From: Thermohalobaculum sp963721105
GTDB taxonomy: Bacteria > Pseudomonadota > Alphaproteobacteria > Rhodobacterales > Rhodobacteraceae
DNA length: 64,000 bases
NCBI GenBank assembly: GCA_963721105.1
Contig: CAVRHY010000011.1
Coordinates: forward strand, 124,001 to 188,000
Direction of reading: 5' to 3'
In this document: positions 45,583 through 53,712 of the stretch, piece after piece
How positions within the stretch are numbered: the stretch's first letter is position 1
Layout: the number at the start of each line of letters is the position of its first letter
The notes under the pieces: generated by a model
The model's input: the letters and a program-made list of their open reading frames with translations, nothing else
The model's database searches: none
Told to the model about the DNA's origin: nothing
Program-made: the position numbers and the translations under genes

Positions 45583-48003
45583 ATGGCGCTGGCGGGCCGT
45601 CGCGGTGGTGGGCGGATGTCGGCCTCGGTCTGGCCGGGCTTCGTCGACATGATGACGGCGCTGCTGCTGATCCTGATGTTCGTGCTGTCGATCTTCATGA
45701 TCGTCCAGTTCAGCCTGCGCGAGCGGATCACCGGCCAGGACAAGCAGCTTCAGACGCTGACCTCGAAGCTGGACGCCAGCGAGGACGAGATCTCGACACT
45801 GTCGACGCAACTGGAGCAGCTGTCGAGCGCGCTGGGTCTCGAGCGCGAGCGCTCTGCCGGGCTCGAGGCCGAGACCGGCACGCTGCGCTCGACGCTGCGC
45901 GACGAGCGCGCCGAAACCGCGCAGCTGAACCAGGCGTTGAGCGCGATGACCGAGGCGCGCCAGTCGGCCGAGGCCCAGGTCGCCCGGCTGACGGGCGAGC
46001 TGCGGACGATCCAGGCGAATGCCGACAAGCTGGCATCGACGCTGGCCGCGGCGCGGACCGAGATCGACGAGAAGGCGGAGGCCGCGCGGCTGGCCGCCGC
46101 GCGGCGCGAGACGCTGGAGGCCCTGGTCGCCGACCTCCGCAAGGCCGAGGACGAGCAGAAGGCGACGATCGCCTCGATGACCGAGGACCGCCAGCGCTCG
46201 CTGGCGCTGCTGGCGTCGCTCCGTGACGACAAGGCGGCGGCCGACCGGCGCTTCGCCGCACTCGAGGCCGACAAGCAGGCAGCCGAGGCGCAGGTCGCGG
46301 CGCTGACTGCCGACAAGCAGGCCGCCGAGGCGCAGGCCGCCGAGCTGGGCAAGGCGCGCGAGGAAGACCGAGCGACCATCGAGGGGTTGAGCGACGAGAA
46401 GGCGAAGGCGCTGACCGCGCTGGCCGAGCTGCGCCAGGACCGCGACGCGATGCTGGCGAAGCTCGACACGATGACGACCGAGAAGGCCGAGGCGCTGACG
46501 GCGCTGGCCGATCTGCGCCAGGATCGCGAGACGGTGCTGGCCAAGCTGGACAAGATCGACGCCGAGAAGGCCGACGCGCTGGCCGCCGTGGCGCGGCTGG
46601 AGAAGGAGAACGCCGGCATCCTGGACCGCCTCGACAGGATGGACGCCGACAAGGCGGCGGCGCTGGCGCTGGTCAGCCAGCTGCAGGACAAGAACGCCGA
46701 CGTCCTGGCCCGGCTCGAGGCGCTCGATTCCGACAAGGCGGCGGCCGTCGCGCTGTCCGAGGCGCTGCGTGCCGACCTTACGGCGGCCGAGGCGAAGGCC
46801 GCAGACGCCGCGAAGGGCCGAGACGCCCTGGCCGAGACGCTGGACCAGCGCGAGGCGCGCATCGCCGAGCTCGAGGCGAAGAATGCCGACGCGCTGGCGG
46901 CCTTCAACAAGCTGAGCGACGAGAAGGCGCTCGCGCTGGCCGCCATCGCCCGGCTGGAGGACAAGCAAAGCTCGGCCGAGGAGCGCGCCGACCGGCTGGC
47001 CGCCGAGCGCGACGCGGCTGCGGAGAAGGCCAAGACCGTGCAGTTCGACCTCGACGCCGCGCTCGCACGCGCCGCCGAGTTGTCGGCGCGGCTCAGTCGC
47101 GAGGAGGAGTCGCGGCTGGCCGAGGCTGCCGCGGCCAAGGCGCTGCGCGACAAGCTGGCCAACAGCAGCGAGGAGCTGGACGCGGCGACGCTGGCGCTGG
47201 AGGAGCAGCGCAAGAAGGCCGAGAACACGCTGGAGCTGCTGGCCGCGGCCGAGGCGTCGCGCAACGAGCTGACCGACGAAGCGCTGGCCGCCGCCGACAA
47301 GGTCGACCGCGCCAAGGCGTTGCGCGCCGTCGCCGAGAAGAAGCTGAGCGAGGCCGAGGCGCAGACGGTCGCCGAGCAGCGCAAGGTGGCGGCGCTGAGC
47401 GCTCAGGTGCGCGAGCTGAACGACCAGCTGGGCGCGCTGCAGGCGCTGCTGGACGAGGCTGGCGCGCGCGACCGCAAGGCGCAGGTGCAGATTGCCGAGC
47501 TGGGCGGACAGCTGAACCAGGCCTTGGCCCGCAAGGTCTCGGAGCTTCAGAAGGCCAAGTCCGAGTTCCTCGGCAAGATGCAGGACGTGCTCGGCGGGCG
47601 CGACGACATCCGCCGGGTCGGCGACCGCTTCGTGCTGCAGTCCGAGGTGCTGTTCGACACCGCCTCGGCGCGGCTTGGTCCCGAGGGCAGGGAGCAGCTC
47701 TCGAAGATCGCCGACGTGGTGCGCGACGTGGCAAAGGAGGCGCCGCCGGACCTGGACTGGATCCTGCGCGTCGACGGCCACACCGACAAGCGGCCGCTGA
47801 CCGGCGGGCGCTACCCCGACAACTGGGCGCTCAGCCAGGCGCGCGCCGCTGCGGTCGTGCGCTACCTGATCGACGAGGAGGGCATTCCGCCGCAGCGCCT
47901 GGCCGCCACCGGCTTCGGCGAATACCAGCCGATCGACAATGGCGACAGCGAGGAAGCGCTGGCCCGCAACCGCCGCATCGAGTTCAAGTTCACCGAGCGG
48001 TGA
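45583..48003 (+). CDS. MotB/OmpA-like peptidoglycan-binding protein with long repeat coiled coil
   Basis: The 806-residue protein has a short basic N-terminus, one membrane helix (PGFVDMMTALLLILMFVLSI, with an Asp in a MotB/ExbD-like position), then roughly 600 residues of coiled coil. The C-terminal OmpA domain (about 680-806) reads VLFDTASARLGPEGREQL, VDGHTDKRPL and RRIEFKF, matching peptidoglycan-binding sites. Around residues 270-400 a period of about 28 residues repeats: LxxDRDAMLAKLDTMTTEKA, LRQDRETVLAKLDKIDAEKA, LEKENAGILDRLDRMDADKA. The membrane helix plus OmpA domain make it the stator-like partner of the preceding gene. The coil could span the periplasm or regulate the channel. Confidence 0.87.
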   Translation: MALAGRRGGGRMSASVWPGFVDMMTALLLILMFVLSIFMIVQFSLRERITGQDKQLQTLTSKLDASEDEISTLSTQLEQLSSALGLERERSAGLEAETGTLRSTLRDERAETAQLNQALSAMTEARQSAEAQVARLTGELRTIQANADKLASTLAAARTEIDEKAEAARLAAARRETLEALVADLRKAEDEQKATIASMTEDRQRSLALLASLRDDKAAADRRFAALEADKQAAEAQVAALTADKQAAEAQAAELGKAREEDRATIEGLSDEKAKALTALAELRQDRDAMLAKLDTMTTEKAEALTALADLRQDRETVLAKLDKIDAEKADALAAVARLEKENAGILDRLDRMDADKAAALALVSQLQDKNADVLARLEALDSDKAAAVALSEALRADLTAAEAKAADAAKGRDALAETLDQREARIAELEAKNADALAAFNKLSDEKALALAAIARLEDKQSSAEERADRLAAERDAAAEKAKTVQFDLDAALARAAELSARLSREEESRLAEAAAAKALRDKLANSSEELDAATLALEEQRKKAENTLELLAAAEASRNELTDEALAAADKVDRAKALRAVAEKKLSEAEAQTVAEQRKVAALSAQVRELNDQLGALQALLDEAGARDRKAQVQIAELGGQLNQALARKVSELQKAKSEFLGKMQDVLGGRDDIRRVGDRFVLQSEVLFDTASARLGPEGREQLSKIADVVRDVAKEAPPDLDWILRVDGHTDKRPLTGGRYPDNWALSQARAAAVVRYLIDEEGIPPQRLAATGFGEYQPIDNGDSEEALARNRRIEFKFTER

Positions 48004-48035
48004 CCGCGCCCGCCGGCCCGGCCGGCGTAGCGGCC

Positions 48036-49871
48036 TCAGTGCGTGCGCGGCAGGACTGGGGGGCCGTACGGGCGGCGGAGATCGTCGATCAGCAGGCGCG
48101 TACGGCCGTCCGGCCCGGGCGTCAGCAGGCTGACGGCGACGATCGCCACCAGGCTGACCGCCATGCCGACAATGCCGAAGCGCGGCGCGTCGAGGCCGAT
48201 CCAGGGCTCCATTCCGGAATGGACGCTCCAGCCGTAGATCGCGCCGGCGGTAAAGCCGAACACCATGCCGGCGATTGCCCCGGCCCGCGTCGCACGCCGC
48301 CACCAGATCGCCATCACCAGCGGAAAGAACAGGCCCGAGGCGGCAAAGCTGGTCGCCCAGGCCAGCGTCACCAGCGGCTCGGTGACGCGCTGCATGGCCA
48401 GCCACGCGGCGAGGGCGCCGATGACGACGAGCAGCCAGCGCGCCACGCTCAGCCGTCGGCGCACCCCGGCATCGGGCTCGATCACACCGCGGTGCAGGTC
48501 GTGCCCGACCGCCGTTGCCAGCGCGAGCAGCGTCACGACAGCCGTCGACATCGCCGCCGCGATGCCGCCGGCCGCGACCAGCCCGGCCATCATCGCCGGC
48601 AGCTCGGCGATCGCAGGGGCGCCCGGTGTCGCCAAACCCGGGCTCGTGCCGATCGCACCCGGCAGCGCCGGGTCGAGCATCTGCAGCTTGCTGAGGGTCG
48701 CCAGCGCCGGCGCGGCGAGCGCGACGATGAGTACGAACATCAGCGACCAAGCGACCGAGCGTCCGGCGCCCCGGGGCGATCTGGCGGCGAAGAGCCGGAT
48801 CAGCAAGTGCGGCATCGACGCGGCGCCAGCCATCAGGCACAGCGTCAGCGCCATGAACCGCCAGGCAGCGAGGGCTCCAGGCCCGGCCGGCGCGTCGCCC
48901 ACCGCGCTCAGACCCGCGAACGGCCCGGACGCCGTGGCGTCGGCGGGCGCCGCGCCGTTCGCCGCGCCCTCCGCCGGGGCGGTCGCATCCGTCGAAGGCG
49001 TGCCATCGGCTGGCGCGGCGGCACCGGTGGCCGCAGGCGCGGCTGCCGTACCGCCCGACGCGCCGGCGGGCAGCGCGCTGTCGCCAGGGGCGGCTGCGCC
49101 CTGCACCTCGGCGGCCGGCCCGGGCGCGCCATACCCGACCTGCGGCAGATAGCCGTTGCCCGGCGTGATCGACACCCAGATCAGCGGCACGAGGAGAGCG
49201 ATGGCCAGCACGACGTATTGCGCCACCTGCACCCAGGTCGCCGAGCGCATCCCTCCCGGTACCGTGCAGGCCAGCACCACCAGCAGCCCGACCCAGATGC
49301 CGAGGAAGTAGGGCAGCCCCAGCATCCCTTCCGCGAGGATACCCATGACGGCAAGCTGCGCCGTCAGCATCGTGAAGGCAACGACGGCCAGGATCGCCAC
49401 CGCGATCACCCGCACCGGGTTGCCGCCATACCGTGTGCCGATGAACTCGGGCACGGTATAGCAGCCGGACTTGTGCAGGTACGGCGCGAACAGGATCACC
49501 ATCAGCAACAGCCCGCCGGACCACCCGACCAGGAAGGCCAGCCACCCCTCGCCGCTGAAAGAGAGGCCGCCCGCCAGCGCGATGAACACCGGCCCCGAGA
49601 CCCAGCCCGCCGCCATGGCCATGCCGTTGAACAGCGACGGAACCTTGCGTCCGGCGACGAACCACTCGTCGGCCTCGGCCGTCGGCGAGAGCAGGCCCAG
49701 GACAGCATAGGCCATCATCGGCACGGCGACGAACGCGCCCGCCAGAACGCAGCGATCGACGCCCAGCGCGCCGATCCCGCCCATGACGGCGAGGAACACC
49801 GCGAAGCCGGCCAGGAACAGCCAGAAGAAGCGGGGCAGCGTGCGGCCCGGGTCGCCCTTGAACATGTCCAC
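48036..49871 (-). CDS. Sodium:solute symporter (large subunit) with Ala/Pro-rich insert
   Basis: The 611-residue SSS-family carrier has about 13 hydrophobic helices; FVAGRKVPSLFNGMAMAAGW and CYTVPEFIGTRYGGNPVR are typical of the acetate/monocarboxylate branch. After YLPQVGYG there is a low-complexity Ala/Pro/Gly/Thr-rich stretch of about 80 residues (to about SAVGDAPAGPGA), after which helices resume with ALAAWRFMALTLCLMAGAAS. Such an insert is not usual in the family. The preceding small gene encodes the DUF4212 partner, three bases away. GTG 49869-49871 is the likely start; ATG two codons later is possible. The transported solute is unknown. Confidence 0.87.
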   Translation of the reverse strand: MDMFKGDPGRTLPRFFWLFLAGFAVFLAVMGGIGALGVDRCVLAGAFVAVPMMAYAVLGLLSPTAEADEWFVAGRKVPSLFNGMAMAAGWVSGPVFIALAGGLSFSGEGWLAFLVGWSGGLLLMVILFAPYLHKSGCYTVPEFIGTRYGGNPVRVIAVAILAVVAFTMLTAQLAVMGILAEGMLGLPYFLGIWVGLLVVLACTVPGGMRSATWVQVAQYVVLAIALLVPLIWVSITPGNGYLPQVGYGAPGPAAEVQGAAAPGDSALPAGASGGTAAAPAATGAAAPADGTPSTDATAPAEGAANGAAPADATASGPFAGLSAVGDAPAGPGALAAWRFMALTLCLMAGAASMPHLLIRLFAARSPRGAGRSVAWSLMFVLIVALAAPALATLSKLQMLDPALPGAIGTSPGLATPGAPAIAELPAMMAGLVAAGGIAAAMSTAVVTLLALATAVGHDLHRGVIEPDAGVRRRLSVARWLLVVIGALAAWLAMQRVTEPLVTLAWATSFAASGLFFPLVMAIWWRRATRAGAIAGMVFGFTAGAIYGWSVHSGMEPWIGLDAPRFGIVGMAVSLVAIVAVSLLTPGPDGRTRLLIDDLRRPYGPPVLPRTH

Positions 49872-49874
49872 CGC

Positions 49875-50139
49875 TCAGTCGTCCTCGCCGTAGTCGCGGT
49901 CGATGCCGTCCTGCCGCCAGTTCAGGTAGAAGGCGAGCAGCACGAACAGGATCAGCACCCCCAGCGCAGCGTACCAGGAGCTGGCGGGCATCCCGGCAGC
50001 CATCCCGGCGCCGCCGCCGCCCGGCGGCAGAGCGAACCAGAAGACGCCGAGACCGGCGAGCAGCCCGACCACCAGCGACCGAGACGGCCAGGTTCCGCGT
50101 CTTGCGCCAGTGCGCTGCCTCGACTTCCGGTGCCTGCAT
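49875..50139 (-). CDS. DUF4212 sodium:solute symporter small subunit; one frame break
   Basis: The 87-residue (corrected) protein reads MQAPEVEAAHWRKTRNLA, then SLVVGLLAGLGVFWFALPPG, then two helices (SSWYAALGVLILFVLLAFYL) and an acidic end (NWRQDGIDRDYGEDD). DUF4212 proteins are the small partners of this symporter type. One extra base near 50085 splits the front from the rest. It lies immediately upstream of the large subunit on the same strand, which is the normal order. Confidence 0.8.
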
Positions 50140-50354
50140 GTGCCTCGTCTCTCCCCGCCTGTACCGGCGCTGCCGGGGGCGATGTCCCGCTGGGATTTAA
50201 GGATATCGGCGCGCGGAATGGAAGCGCGTATCTGACCGCCCGCGCGGTCGCCCGTCGCCACTCGTCAGAGGCGCAGCGGTCCCGGGCGGCTGCCGCAGCC
50301 CGATGCGCCGGGTCGCGCCCCCTTTGCCGCGTCCCCTGCCGTCCTTCGGTCGGC

Positions 50355-51401
50355 TCAACGCACGGTGACGACGACGCGGCGGTTCTGGCGTTCGACACGC
50401 GGCGTGTCGATGGCGAGGTCGTGCTCGCCGCGCGCACTGACCGAGAAGACTGGCGCCGCCTCGCCGCCGAGCGCGCGCTGCACCGCGGCGCGCACGGCCC
50501 CGGCCCGGGCGCGCGAGATCGCCAGGTTCCCGCCCGTCCCTCCCGGCGCGTCGGCATAGCCCGTGACCAGCACCTCGGCGGCGGCACGCGAGCGGACCTC
50601 GTCGGCGATCTCGGCGATGCGCTGGCGCTCCTCGCCGGCAATCCGCGAAGAGCCGAAGTCGAACAGCACCTCGAACGTCACCGGCGGCTTCGGCCGGGCG
50701 TCGAGCGCGCCGCTGAATGCGTCCCTGATCTCGCCTTCGGCGACCGGCAGTGCGTCCAGCGAGCCGCCCGTGCCGGCGGCGGCCCATGTCTTGTCCAGCG
50801 TGACGCTGCTGTCGCCCTGCGTCAGGACGATGCCGCCGACCTCGCCCTCCTCAGGCAGGACGACGACCATGTCTCGGGGCAGCTCCGCCAGGTCGGCGAT
50901 CGTCGCCAGCAGCGCGTCGAAGCGTGCCTCGCAGAAATCCAGCTTTGCCAGGTCCTGCTTGCCCAGCTCCTCGGCCGCCTCTCCGGCCCAGCAGTCCCAG
51001 TTGACCTGCGCCTCGCCGATCTCCTTGCCGGCGCGCAACATGGCGCCCTCGCTCTGCAGGTAGCCTAGCAACGGCTTCTCCGCCTCGGCCATGCCGGCGA
51101 TATCCGGCGGGTCGCGCGGGGTGGGCGGCGTACCCGTCGCGGCGGCGCGCGCCCTGGCGACGAAGTCGGCGCCGTAGATCCAGTCGTAGTCTGCCAGCTC
51201 CTTCCGGGCGAGCCGGATATAGCCCTCCTGCAGCGCCGCGGCGTAGGGATCGGCGGGCGCCGGCAGCGCCGCGGCGGAGTCGACGTCCCACGCCGCCCCG
51301 GTAATCCAGCCGGGCGGCGTGGTGCCGCCGATCCTGTCGCAGCCGGCCAGCACGGCGACCGCGCCCGCCAGCACGACAGCGGCGGCGGCCCTGGCCGTCA
51401 T
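50355..51401 (-). CDS. OmpA-domain lipoprotein
   Basis: The 348-residue protein has a lipoprotein signal (AVVLAGAVAVLAGCDR, lipobox LAGC), an N-terminal region of about 190 residues including a Trp/Cys-containing stretch (EAQVNWDCWAGEAAEELGKQ), then an OmpA-type C-domain: VTFEVLFDFGSSRIAGEER, VLVTGYADAPG and RRVVVTVR. OmpA domains bind peptidoglycan, so it is probably anchored in the outer membrane. Its ATG overlaps the FecR-type gene stop (ATGA at 51398-51401), so the two are co-translated. Confidence 0.88.
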   Translation of the reverse strand: MTARAAAAVVLAGAVAVLAGCDRIGGTTPPGWITGAAWDVDSAAALPAPADPYAAALQEGYIRLARKELADYDWIYGADFVARARAAATGTPPTPRDPPDIAGMAEAEKPLLGYLQSEGAMLRAGKEIGEAQVNWDCWAGEAAEELGKQDLAKLDFCEARFDALLATIADLAELPRDMVVVLPEEGEVGGIVLTQGDSSVTLDKTWAAAGTGGSLDALPVAEGEIRDAFSGALDARPKPPVTFEVLFDFGSSRIAGEERQRIAEIADEVRSRAAAEVLVTGYADAPGGTGGNLAISRARAGAVRAAVQRALGGEAAPVFSVSARGEHDLAIDTPRVERQNRRVVVTVR

Positions 51402-51856
51402 TCCTGCCCGACCCGGACGGCGAACTCGGTGCCCTTGACGCCCAGCACGGTTGTTGGCGTCAGCACCCGCATCGCCAGCGGGCGCGCCTCGGTGATGTCG
51501 CCGGAGGCCGCCGTCAGGCTGCCGCGCGCCAGCCGCGCGTCAAAGGCGTTCTGGTGCCCCGGCCGGTTGAACGCGTAGCTCTCGAGGACCAGGGTGGAGT
51601 TCGGCCCCAGGCTCATGCGCGAGTTGTCGGTGAACGTCATGCCGATGGCGCTGTCGTCGCCGGTGACGACGACGTCGCCCTCGAACAGCGCCGTCCCCGG
51701 GGCCGCGGCGGCCTCCTTGCCGACATGCTCGATGGTGACGTCACCCGAGGCGACCTTGACCTGGCCGATCCGGTCGGCGGCCGCGGCGGGAAGGGCCGCC
51801 AGGGACAGGATGCACGCGGCCAGCACGGCCGCCGACGGTATTGCGAGACGGTGCAT
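51398..51856 (-). CDS. FecR-domain exported protein
   Basis: This 152-residue protein has a signal peptide (AVLAACILSLAALPAAAA) and one FecR domain: IGQVKVASGDVTIEHVGKEA, LFEGDVVVTGDDSAIGMTF, DNSRMSLGPNSTLVLESY and VLTPTTVLGVKGTEFAVRV. FecR domains often sense envelope signals; many such genes accompany a sigma factor, but none is present here. It is coupled with the OmpA lipoprotein downstream. A divergent RsbW-like ATPase gene begins about 100 bases upstream, and a functional link is only positional. Confidence 0.87.
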   Translation of the reverse strand: MHRLAIPSAAVLAACILSLAALPAAAADRIGQVKVASGDVTIEHVGKEAAAAPGTALFEGDVVVTGDDSAIGMTFTDNSRMSLGPNSTLVLESYAFNRPGHQNAFDARLARGSLTAASGDITEARPLAMRVLTPTTVLGVKGTEFAVRVGQE

Positions 51857-51958
51857 GCCCCCTCCGATTGACAAGGACCCGGCTTCCGCCGAGACTTCTT
51901 CGGCAGGATACGTCAGTTGCGCGGCAAATGGCAAACCGCGCTTTGCAGGGGAGAGCGG

Positions 51959-52360
51959 ATGCGCAGGGAGTTCCCGGTGTCCAGCGCCGGGCTCAGCGCC
52001 GCATTCGACTTCGTCGCCGAGGCCGTCGGGGGCGACGGCCCGGGCTTGGCGGTGGCGCATCGCATCTCCGTCGTCATCGACGAACTCTGCGCCAACATGA
52101 TCCGCCACGACGACAGCCTGACCGAGGCCGTGCGCTTCTCGCTGGAGCTGAGCCCGGGAGCGGAGGAGACCGTGCTGATCCTCTCCGACCCGGGACGGCC
52201 CTTCAACCCGCTCGAGCCCCGGCCCGGCCCCGCGCCCGAGATCGGCGGCCACGGCCTGGCGCTGATCCGCGGCCTGTCGTCCAGCGCGCGCTACGAGCGG
52301 GTTGACGGCTGGAACCGCCTGACGCTCGCGATCCCGGCCACGATCCCAGCGGAACAGTGA
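51959..52360 (+). CDS. RsbW/anti-sigma-like ATP-binding protein (HATPase)
   Basis: The 133-residue protein has the GHKL ATPase folds VIDELCANMIRHDDSLTEAV (N-box with Glu and Asn), LILSDPGRPFNPLEP (G1-like DPG) and IGGHGLALIRGLSSSARYE (G2). This size matches anti-sigma serine kinases of the RsbW/SpoIIAB type. No anti-anti-sigma (STAS) or PP2C phosphatase gene is adjacent, so the partner would be elsewhere. GGGGAGAG precedes ATG 51959. Its stop overlaps the puuD start (GTGA at 52357-52360). Confidence 0.8.
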   Translation: MRREFPVSSAGLSAAFDFVAEAVGGDGPGLAVAHRISVVIDELCANMIRHDDSLTEAVRFSLELSPGAEETVLILSDPGRPFNPLEPRPGPAPEIGGHGLALIRGLSSSARYERVDGWNRLTLAIPATIPAEQ

Positions 52361-53559
52361 GCGTGGCGATTGCCTGGCACGACTGGGCCAGCCTGCTGCT
52401 GCGCTGGGCGCACATCGTCGCGGCGATCAGCTGGATCGGCTCGTCCTTCTACTTCATGTGGCTCGATTCAAGCCTGCGGGCGCGGGCGGGCATGCCGGCT
52501 GGCGTAAAGGGCGAGAACTGGACCGTGCACGGCGGCGGCTTCTACCACACGCAGAAATACGCGGTGGCGCCCGAGGGCATGCCGGACGAGCTGCACTGGT
52601 TCATCTGGGAGAGCTACGCGACATGGCTGTCCGGCTTCGCGCTGATGGGCGTGATCTACTACTGGGGCGCCTCGACCTACCTGGTCGGCCCCGGCTCCGG
52701 GCTGGCGCCGTGGCAGGGGGTCGCGATCTCGCTGGCGGCGCTGGCCGGCGGCTGGGTGCTCTACGACCGGCTGTGCAAGTCGGCGCTTCGGCGGTGGCCG
52801 GCGGTGCTGTTTCGCGGTGCTGTTCGCCTCGCTCGTCACTCGTCTGCTGGGCGCTGGGCTTCGTCGTTCACGCAGCGCGCGGTCTTCCTGCAGATGGGCG
52901 CGATGATCGCGACGCTGATGACGGGCAACGTCTTCCTGGTCATCATCCCGAACCAGCGCGTGGTAGTGGCCGACCTCAAGGCCGGGCGCACGCCCGACGC
53001 GCGCTATGGCGAGATCGCCAAGCTGCGCTCGACGCACAACAACTATCTGACGCTGCCGGTCATCTTCCTGATGATCTCGAACCACTACCCGATGACGTTC
53101 GGGCACCCGTGGAACTGGGCCATCCTGGCGCTGGTGCTGGCGATCGGCGCCATCATCCGGCACTGGTTCAACGAGCACGAATCCGGCCGGCACGGCCGGG
53201 CGGTCCACTGGCAGTGGCCGGTGACGGCGGCGCTGGTCGGCGCGATGATCGCCTTCGCCGCCTGGCGCCCCGGGGGCAATGCCGCCGTCGCCGCCGGGCC
53301 GGTTACGGCGCACGAGGCCGTCGCCATCGCCCACGCCCGCTGCACCGCCTGCCACGCCGCCGCCCCGACGCAGGAGGGCTTTGCCGAGCCCCCCGCCGGC
53401 CTGATGCTGGAGACCCCCGAGCAACTCCGCGCCGCCGCCGACCGGGTGCTGGCCCAGGCCGTGCTGACCGACGCCATGCCGCTCGGCAACGTTACCGGTA
53501 TGACCGGGGAGGAGCGCGCGAAGCTCGGCGCCTGGATCAGGGCCGGGACGCCCAACTAG
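52357..53559 (+). CDS. puuD: Urate hydroxylase PuuD with C-terminal cytochrome c domain; local frame noise
   Basis: PuuD is a membrane urate oxidase. The first 300 residues hold several membrane helices (LLLRWAHIVAAISWIGSSFYF; WFIWESYATWLSGFALMG) and the His-rich KYAVAPEGMPDELHW. The C-terminal 110 residues carry CTACH in a cytochrome c domain (ending GMTGEERAKLGAWIRAGT). Between about 52810 and 52885 the frame passes through all three frames and returns, consistent with three extra bases. Other frames there give VLFASLV and CWALGFVVHAARA. Total expected length is about 399. It begins at GTG overlapping the ATPase stop. No other purine gene is nearby. Confidence 0.87.
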   Translation: MSVAIAWHDWASLLLRWAHIVAAISWIGSSFYFMWLDSSLRARAGMPAGVKGENWTVHGGGFYHTQKYAVAPEGMPDELHWFIWESYATWLSGFALMGVIYYWGASTYLVGPGSGLAPWQGVAISLAALAGGWVLYDRLCKSALRRWPAVLFRGAVRLARHSSAGRWASSFTQRAVFLQMGAMIATLMTGNVFLVIIPNQRVVVADLKAGRTPDARYGEIAKLRSTHNNYLTLPVIFLMISNHYPMTFGHPWNWAILALVLAIGAIIRHWFNEHESGRHGRAVHWQWPVTAALVGAMIAFAAWRPGGNAAVAAGPVTAHEAVAIAHARCTACHAAAPTQEGFAEPPAGLMLETPEQLRAAADRVLAQAVLTDAMPLGNVTGMTGEERAKLGAWIRAGTPN

Positions 53560-53712
53560 CCCAGCCTTCACCGCCCCCGGCATTTGCCGATCCGCCCGCC
53601 GTCGTCGCCAGTGCCCCATCCCTTCCGTGGAAGGGTCAGCGTGGGGACGCCGTCCGGGACGCCGGCTCGCCGCGTGCGCGCCCTTCGGTGTCAAATCCGG
53701 CCCCGCCGAGTG

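Noticed and set aside
44160..48003. Zorya anti-phage system
   Set aside because: The channel and stator pair has a similar layout, but no ZorC/ZorD/ZorE-like gene is adjacent and the surrounding genes are housekeeping. I report the pair only as an envelope unit.
45316..50139. A 1,607-codon open frame on the minus strand
   Set aside because: It is antisense to the coiled-coil gene and lies in another frame of the symporter. Its product is made of Leu/Arg/Gln/Gly repeats mirroring coil codons, so it is a GC-rich shadow. Only its first codons (MQAPEVEAAHWRKTRNLA) belong to a real gene, DUF4212.
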